64,000 nt of DNA, taken from assembly GCA_905250125.1 (NCBI GenBank), contig CAJNOL010000087.1, forward strand, positions 186,001-250,000, in the 5' to 3' direction. Shown here in pieces: positions 49,901 through 64,000 of this stretch. The notes beneath the pieces were generated by a model. It saw only the letters and a program-made list of their open reading frames with translations, was not told the DNA's origin and did not search any database. This stretch comes from Rotaria sordida. Lineage: Eukaryota; Rotifera; Eurotatoria; Philodinida; Philodinidae. The position numbers were made by a program, and so were the translations under genes. How positions within the stretch are numbered: position 1 is the stretch's first letter; each line of letters begins with the position of its first letter.

Positions 49901-52900
49901 TACGTATTTTATGTAGTTTAGTCAATTATTTTATACCAAATCTTATTCCAACTGAAATTTTACTCAATGACAGGTTATAGATTTATCTTTAATTTTTATA
50001 TGAACATAGACTTTCTTTTTCTATGTTATAGATGGAGTTTAAATTTAACATTAGCCATTATTGATGATGTTCTTTGTTGTAAATCAAATTTAAATTCTGA
50101 AGATCTTGTTTTGGTAAATAAATCTTAGAAAAAAAAGAGGAATTTAAATTTAAATTTATTTCTTGCTTTTTTAAGGCTGATGAAATGTCAATTTGTGCAT
50201 TTATGTGTTATTTTTTTCTAGTCTTTTTTAAATATCATCAAAGTGATATTGCTACTCAACGAACAGTATAGTGTTTGAAAAAAAAAACACAAAAATCTTT
50301 GAAAATTAATTTACATATTTAGGATGAAATTCGTCGAAAACATTTTAATGCTTTGCAAAAACTTCGTGCGTCAGATCAAGTTGATATAGACGAAGATAAA
50401 ACACATTTGGAACAAGAAATATTACAATGCAAATCCGGTAAATAATAACGAATGTTTCTCAATATCTTACTATATGTTTTGATTGTTTAATAAGAGTATT
50501 TTTCGATGTTAGTGTCTTTCGATTGATAGAAATAGCAAATTTTCCTCAACATAAAACAGTTCCACATTTCTTGGTGAATAGATAGGGAAAGCTGTCTTGA
50601 CAGTATTATTGTCTAACGAGAAAATATACCTAACTGTTGGACGCCGTTCGACTTTATATTATGGCTACGAATAGATGTCAGTGAGACTAAGACAAACTTA
50701 AAAGGATTCGAGTCCATGACCTACAATTTTTCTGAGAGTAAGGCATCACAGAAAAATCCAAAAACAAAAAAGTTTCGATTTGAGATTTGGCTTATAGGTA
50801 CTTTTGATAACCATTAGATTGTCCTGAAAATTTCAACGAAAACGAATATGTCGTTCTCGAATTATTCAATTTCCAAGAAAACCAGTTGTTTACCATAGAA
50901 GGGCAAAATAAATGAGCCTACTTCAAAATCAAATATCTCGAGAAAGATATGTTCGTTTCCGTTGAAACTTTTAGGACAATCTAATGACCATCGATCGCGC
51001 CTATAGGTCAAATTTTAGGTCAAAACTCTTTTTTTTTTGGATTTTTTGGCAATGCCTAACTTTCAATAAAATTCTAGCCCATGAGCTCAAATGTTTTTAA
51101 GCTTGCCTTAATCTCACCGAAATCTACTCGTAGCCATAATATAAAGTCTAATGGCATTCGACAATTGGGTATGGTCTATCGCTAATAGATGAATATAAGG
51201 TTACACACCGTTCTGTTCAAATATCCGAAATAGAGTATTCCGTAAGTCACTATACTAAAAAAAGTTTTGAATATCTCTCTTATGGCTCTATAGGATTAAC
51301 TGGTTTTTTTGTATCGGTGATAGAGGACACTTTGAATTTTCTAATCGTATATTCCTACAAAGCAGCACTTTTAGGTGTAATATGTAATAAGGTCCTTTTC
51401 TGGCTTTCGAAAATATTATGCAGGGTTTTATATTTCTTCACTATTATGGGCCTCAAACTATCTAGGTTCCTTTCTCTTTCTTTATCAAAATTCATTTGAC
51501 ATCTCTAAACATACAGTGATTTGTACATTTCTAAAAAATGGTTTGTTATTCCATCATCAAAAACTTTGATAGAATGCGCACTGAGTAAACTGACGCAATT
51601 TTAGAATTTTCACAGCTATCAAATTTGAGATCAATGTGTCTGATTATTCCAAATGTGTCAAATGAATGTCTATAAAGAAAGAGAACGAGATCTGGATAGT
51701 TTGAGATTCACAATACTGAAAAAAATTTAAGAAAAACCTATAGACTATTTTCCGAAAGTCAAAAAAGGACTTTATTATATATTGAATCCGAAATTACTAC
51801 TTTGTAGAAATACATGGATAGAAACTTGGAAGTGGTCTCTGTCGCCGGTACAAAAACCAGTTCGTCCAAAAAGCAATAAAATAGACATTTAGTACTTTTT
51901 GGGATAGCAACTTTTTGGACATCCTGTATATTGCAACGACAGACATTTTCGACCAATGGACATAGGATCACGCTAAAGAAATTGAGAATATTCGTCTTGT
52001 GATACTAAAATAAAGAAATGACATCTACAAATCAGAACAACTTTCCTTATCTATTCGACAAGAAATATTGACTACTGTTGAATTCAGATTATCGAAAGAT
52101 ATTCTTGTTAAACAATGGAAACCTGTTGTCACAAAAATTTGACAAAATTTTTTTTACTTTCGATTATTCGTTTAAAGCATGTCCTGAAAAAATAATTTCA
52201 TCCAACAAATATTATAAGTGATCAGAGTCCGACTCGAGTCGAGTCATGAAAAAACATAGTTGATCTCGAGTCGGATCTGCAGTCTGTACATTTTCCAGAT
52301 ACAAAAGGTGTTTTGAATGTTGCTTTCGTTTAAAAGTTCTATCAGAGGGCATGAAAAAGCTTAGTAGAACAAGAAGTTATGTGTGGCACAGGCTTTTCTT
52401 TTACTGCGTCGACTTTTCTTTATTAACATCGGACAATGATACATAGCGAATGCACTATCTGTTCAATGGTGGTCTAGCGGTTTCAGATAGAGTCCGACTC
52501 GGATCGGATCACAAAAATTTGACCTATGCAGAACACTGTGAGAGATGTCATAAAAATACCGAAAGGGCCATTCTTTCTAAAACGCTCTTCGTATTAAAGC
52601 TTCTTTACGAGTTGAATGGTGAATGAGTATAGTCGTTGACTATCAAGAGAATGGAACTGAGACGTATCAAATTAAATTCGAAAATATTTACTAAGAAAAA
52701 TTCATATTATATATTTAGATTTAACTAATATAAGAAAGAAGTATGATTTACGTAGTGCATTACAATGGCGTGAACATATTGACCAAACTCGAGTGAAAGT
52801 AAGATGATAATGAACTGTTTTTGTACTCTACAAAAATTGATCTCCTAAGGTAATAACAATAATTGGAAATAAATTAAAAGTACGTTTTGATTGGTTTGAT

Positions 52901-55737
52901 GTACCTGAAGAAATGACAATTGCTGAAATTTGTCGACGAAAAGCAGTTAATCTAGTAATGATATTTTCAAAAAAATAAAATAAAATAATCGAAATAAAAC
53001 ATTTTTTGTTCTTTTCAATTAGGTTCTTACTGAAGGTTATGCATTTTATCGAATATTAGATAGAAAACAAGAAATTGTTACAGCAGAACGATCATTTATT
53101 TTAATACATAAACAAACACGACAGATTATTGTTGATAAATCATTATGTAAAAGTAAAGATTTTATTCAAATTTATATTTATTTCACATAAAGTTTATTCA
53201 GAGGATGATGACAGTCTAAATCCAGTTATTCGAAAAGGTAAACAAGAAAAAAGACAATAGAAAGATTTTCTAATTTTTTTTTCTTTCATTTACTAGCAAA
53301 TATTCGTTCAATATTAGGTATTGCTAATATTAGTGATCATACTGAAGTTAAAGCTGATCGATATCCTCAATATGAAGTATCAAGAAAAAAAAAATTTTGT
53401 GTTTTTTTTTCTCTCTATTTAATTTTTATTTATTCTAAAATAGGTCTATATCAATGCTCCATCTCAAAATAAAACGTTACCTGATAAAACAATATTTTTA
53501 TATCAAGTTTTTCCTGAATCATTAAAATTTTATCATAATTTTCTTCTTAAAGCTTGTGCTGAAGGTCATTTAGATTCTGTTGTACATCTCGTACAATTTC
53601 TTCAAAAACTTTATCCTAATTTTATTAATTTGCATGAATCAAATTCAGATAATACGGCATTACATGTTGCTTGTAAACATAATAATATGGTTAAGTTTCT
53701 TATTTTTTGTTTTGACTTTAATGTTTCAAATTTGTGTTTTTTTTCTATTTTAAAGAATATTGCTCGTTATTGTTTGGATAATGGTGCTTATGTTGATAGT
53801 TTAAATAAAGATGGGAATACTCCATTATTTTGTGCAGCCGAAAGATTTGCAAATTCATGTGCAAAGGTGAATGAAAAACAGAATCTATAGAGAATTCTTC
53901 TGAAATATTTAATTTTCTATTGATTAGCTTTTACTTGAATATGGTGCAGATATAACAATTGTTAATAATCGAAAAAAGACGATTAGAGAATCATGTATTA
54001 GTGATGAATTTCAACAAACAGTAACAGGTATAAAAAAACTATCATAGAAGAATATGTTCATTTTGATTTATTGTAGATGTAAGTACTTTTATCGCATCTG
54101 TAGTACCGGCATTAACAAATGGCGATAAAGAAATACTTGATAGAGTGATTTGTGATCACGTTGAAGAACGATATACACTCAGGTAAAATATTTTTCTTTG
54201 GCTTTTTTTCTTTCTATTCGTTATGAATTATTTCATTTTTTTTATTAGTTCATTAAATAGCAGGTAAATTGAATATAAGTTTTCTCAATATAGTAATATT
54301 GTATTGTTTTAATTAAGATTTGTCAATGGAAGTACTTTAATTCATACAGCATGTTATTTTAATAATTTAGCTTCTGTAAAACGTCTTCTTAGATTAGGTG
54401 TCAATCCTGACGTAAGAGATTATCAGGGTAAAACACCTCTTCATCATACACAAGATATAAAAATTATAAAAGTTTGTTTCTTTCTACTTTCTTTCCTTTT
54501 TTTTTATTATAATTTCTCTTCTTAATAGTTACTTGTTGAATCAAATGCTGATATAAATGCAATAGATAACGATGGTAATACTCCATTACATACAAAATGT
54601 GCTGGTGAATATAATAAACCACTTGAATTAAATGCTATTCAAATTTTACATGAATATGGAGCTGTATTAGATAAATGTAATGCAAATGATGAAACATGTT
54701 TTCATCTTGCAGCACGAAATGGACATACAGAAATCTTACAATTATTATTTGAACTTGATGAAAAAACTATTCGAGAAGCTGTTCGAGTAGCAGAACAAAA
54801 ATTAAGTCCACAAAATTTATCGACACTTGCATTAGCAGTACGTTATGATCATTTAGATTCCGCAATATGGTAAAAAAAAGAAGAATTTTTTTTAATGAAA
54901 AATTGAAATAAGAATTCTTGTTGTTTTTTTCTATAAAGGTTATCTGAACATGAATTTACATTTAAACAGAATGAACCTAAAGATTTAATTAATGATATTT
55001 TAACAGAAAAAATAATTTCGTAAGATTTTTATTTTTATAATTAGTTATAAATTGAAAAAAAAATTAATTTGTAAAGGACAGAACCTGAACGTCTTTTACA
55101 ATTTGTTTGTAAAGAGGGTAATGCAACATTATCAACTATTTATGATGGAAGCAATACGTAAGAGTATTTGAATTTCTTTTTTATTCAAAAGAAATAATTA
55201 AAATAATTAATTTATAACTAGTGCTCTTCATTTGGCTGCATCAATGGCATCTACAGAACCATTAAAATTATTAATATCGCTTGGTTTTGATCCAAGTGTA
55301 GTTAATCAATCAAAAGAAACACCTTTATTTGTCGCTACTCGAACAAATAATATAGATGCAGCATGTGTTCTTATTGAAAATGGTACTGATTGGCGAATTA
55401 AAAATATGGAAGGTAAATTTAGTTTCATAATAATATTTCAAAACTTATTAACAACATTAATTCTTTAGGTTATACGGCATTTGATTATATTCTGGATATT
55501 GATGAATGGTTAGCATCAAAAAAATTTGATGAAGATACATATGCATGTCTTCAAGCTTATAAATATAAAGATATTCGAACACTTATATATACAATATCAT
55601 CAAAACTTGATAAATTTGATGCACGTTTAACAGCAAATCGTAATATTCATTTACAAAAAGCATTTCAAAAATTTAATTATGAAATTGATAAAACTGAAGA
55701 AGAAGTTTTTCGATCACCACGTCTACGAAAACGATAA
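46961..55737 (+). CDS. Tandem calponin-homology plus ankyrin-repeat protein
   Basis: Twenty-four exons from 46961-47205 to 55469-55737 join in phase to 1,062 residues. Residues 1-150 resemble a CH domain (FTSWINMRL, then CEWAVKHLKEQ, then VFDLLWRLVEHDIWFLW), and a second CH-like unit follows at about 205-300. A linker of about 190 residues includes a ubiquitin/RA-like stretch (VITIIGNKLKVRFDWFDVPEEMTIAEICR). The C-terminal half has about nine ankyrin repeats with the usual signature (NTALHVACKHNN, KDGNTPLFCAAE, GKTPLHH, DGNTPLHTKC, TALHLAASMAS, KETPLFVATRTNN). A basic tail ends LRKR. The combination suggests a cytoskeletal scaffold; actin binding is inferred from the CH domains and not shown. 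I do not recognise an orthologue. Exons 3/4 and 9/10 are separated by introns of 1.98 and 2.28 kb made almost wholly of palindromes; other introns are about 45-70 bp. An AATAAA at 55841 fits the poly(A) signal. Confidence 0.8.
47581..48745. repeat. Palindrome, 1.16 kb (FB5)
   Basis: It lies in intron 3 of the CH/ankyrin gene. Pairs run along the arms: TTTTTATGTACACAAAAACG with TTGTTTTTATGTACATTAAG; ATCATCTTATTGTATAG with CTATACAATAGGATGAT; AATCAAGGACTGACTT with AAGTCAGTCCTTGAT; and GAAACCTTTCATTCGGACAA with TTGTCCGAGCGAAAGGTTTC. The centre is near 48163. Short frames inside are shadows of the arms. Confidence 0.85.
48715..49360. repeat. Palindrome, 0.65 kb (FB6), abutting FB5
   Basis: AAAACCAGTTTTCTGAATTC-type sequence occurs in both arms: CTGGAAACCAGTTTTCTGAA at about 48900 and TCAGAAAACTGGTTTTCCAG at about 49169. 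AGAGGTGCTTGTCAAATTT pairs with AAATTTGACAAGTACTTCTC. The centre is near 49040. Its left end overlaps the right end of FB5, so the two fill almost all of the 47511-49491 intron. Confidence 0.85.
50597..51200. repeat. Palindrome, 0.6 kb (FB7)
   Basis: It lies in intron 9 of the CH/ankyrin gene. CTTTATATTATGGCTACGAA pairs with CGTAGCCATAATATAAAG. TTAGATTGTCCTGAAAATTTC pairs with AACTTTTAGGACAATCTAA, and AACGAATATGTCG pairs with GATATGTTCGTT. The centre is near 50895. It is A+T rich and non-coding. Confidence 0.85.
51293..51872. repeat. Palindrome, 0.58 kb (FB8)
   Basis: It is immediately downstream of FB7 in the same intron. AACTGGTTTTTTTGTATCGG pairs with CCGGTACAAAAACCAGTT. TATATTCCTACAAAGCAG pairs with TACTTTGTAGAAATACAT. 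AACTATCTAGGTTCCTTTCT pairs with AAAGAGAACGAGATCTGGATAGTT (spaced matches). The centre is near 51582. Confidence 0.8.
52220..52520 (+). repeat. Dispersed GAGTCCGACTCG direct repeat pair
   Basis: AGAGTCCGACTCGAGTCGAGTC at 52225 and AGAGTCCGACTCGGATCGGATC at about 52492 recur in the same orientation about 270 bp apart in the long intron 9. GATCTCGAGTCGGATCTG lies between them. This is probably a further short repeat element. Confidence 0.5.
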
Positions 55738-56965
55738 GATATTACTAATTAACAATAACATTTATTATCAATTGGTGACACAAGAGTTTTGTATTTTATT
55801 TTTGTATTTAGTGTGCCACTTTGTTTTTATTTGAACTTTAAATAAAAATTAAGCAAATCTTTTTTTATTAAAAACAATATAAATAAAGACTCATAGGAAG
55901 ACATTCAGTGCAAATCTCATAATCAATTGACTATTTGATATTTTTCAACCATTCTTATCCTATTTAAGAATATATCATCTATACACAGGATATCACAAAA
56001 CAGTTCAAACTATATACATACTTTTTTTCACTATTATAGTATGTTCTTTAAAGTTTTATTTAAAATAATTTGATTTCTAACAAATATTCAATATGATTAC
56101 AAGACTTCCTCTACTTTAGTCTAAAGTAAAGATATCGAAAATAAAAAGACTTGAAATCAAAATACCGAAAACTGAAGTGAAAACTTCTGAATATTTTCTT
56201 GTTCAGAAAATTAAAAAAATCAAGCAGATAAATTCGAATCAAATGTTTACTATTAAGAAATAAAGAGTCAAAGACAAGTGAAAAGACTTTTATATCTTAG
56301 TTTATCAACGCTAAGTAAAGTCCCTATTGAATAATCATAATTTTTTTGCCACAACTAAAAACAAACCATTGCAAAGATTTGATGCTGTAATGAGATAATC
56401 ATTATATCAATTATATAAGGTATTTATTCGATTGTGTAATGCTATTGACCGTTTATATTTCTGTTTCAATGCACCAGAAAGTTGTAGATGCGGGTATTGC
56501 TCTACTCTTCACGCACACGCAGGCCCACACTCACACGCCCACACCCACTCTCAGTAACATGATATTCAATGCAATTGTAATAGTGAGTTATATATTCGAA
56601 ATAGGAAATCAATTTTGTTCTCGATATCAATTATCAGCATTAAAAAAAAATTTTCTTTAAAAAAAAACACAATACATGATTGTTTATTCCAACAAAGAAT
56701 TTAATTACCCATATCGATTTAACAATGCATTAAAAACAAAGAGATATACCTAAATGTCATCTAAAAACACAGAACATTATTTTTTAATGTTGTGTAACTT
56801 ATTGCAAATGCAGACGAAAACACAAAAAAAAAGCCAATAACACCATTTGTTATTATAAAAGCCAACTAAGCATAATTATAAGAGTAATAACAACAAAATT
56901 AATCAATAAGAATACGTTTCAATTTAATTAAAAACAAACAAGAATTTGGTTATTTTTGTGTTTTT
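55738..56965. other. Convergent spacer between CH/ankyrin and GFAT
   Basis: This 1.2 kb probably holds both 3' UTRs; an AATAAA lies at 55841-55846. A short CA/CACACGCCCACA-rich stretch at about 56508-56552 is the only unusual sequence. The open frame at 56439-56660 spans that repeat and is not supported as a gene. Confidence 0.5.

Positions 56966-64000
<7,035 letters not shown>

Overview
The window looks like metazoan nuclear DNA from a small-genome invertebrate, most likely a bdelloid rotifer of the Rotaria type. That organism call is an inference from strong A+T bias, mostly 50-60 bp introns with GT..AG ends, T/A-ending codons and the gene set; no species marker was seen. No rRNA, tRNA, CRISPR or bacterial-style operon was found. 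I rebuilt 11 spliced genes by joining exons whose phase and homology agree: a divergent D/G-type cyclin (+), ATRIP (-), an SLC6 transporter (+), a candidate neuropeptide precursor (-), a UEVLD-like lactate dehydrogenase homologue (-), a single-pass adhesion-like protein (+), Bicaudal-C (-), a C-type lectin fused to a multi-pass membrane region (+), host cell factor HCF (-), a tandem-CH/ankyrin protein (+) and the C-terminal two thirds of GFAT (-, running off the right edge).

Layout: 1-1004 upstream DNA; 1005-1970 cyclin; 3812-7541 ATRIP; 8157-11462 SLC6; 12899-13543 peptide precursor; 14450-17236 UEVLD-like; 17312-21467 adhesion-like; 22685-27095 BICC1; 27096-30489 gene-poor; 30490-34034 lectin/TM; 34684-44806 HCF; 46961-55737 CH/ankyrin; 56966 to the edge GFAT. 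Orientation almost strictly alternates, giving five convergent pairs and several head-to-head pairs; the UEVLD-like and adhesion-like start codons are only 75 bp apart. The genes serve unrelated processes (cell cycle and checkpoint, transport, RNA regulation, transcription, hexosamine synthesis), so no pathway cluster is implied.

The most striking feature is not a gene. Nearly every long intron, and several spacers, is filled by long imperfect palindromes (foldback elements, about 0.1-1.2 kb, arms up to about 550 bp). I count at least 18 elements. One family (FB1 here, about 0.6 kb) occurs six times, each time inside an intron of a different gene or a different intron. Two FB1 copies carry internal insertions, and one of those insertions is itself a palindrome. 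No intact transposase is present, so these look like non-autonomous MITE/foldback elements that have colonised introns and would give strongly folded pre-mRNA.

Secondary points: an SLC6 transporter with substitutions at normally invariant Na+/Cl- site positions; a secreted precursor with one dibasic-flanked peptide having a C-x10-C ring; an unusual lectin-plus-multi-TM architecture; and a UEVLD relative lacking the UEV domain. A 10-base N gap (61542-61551) lies inside a minisatellite.
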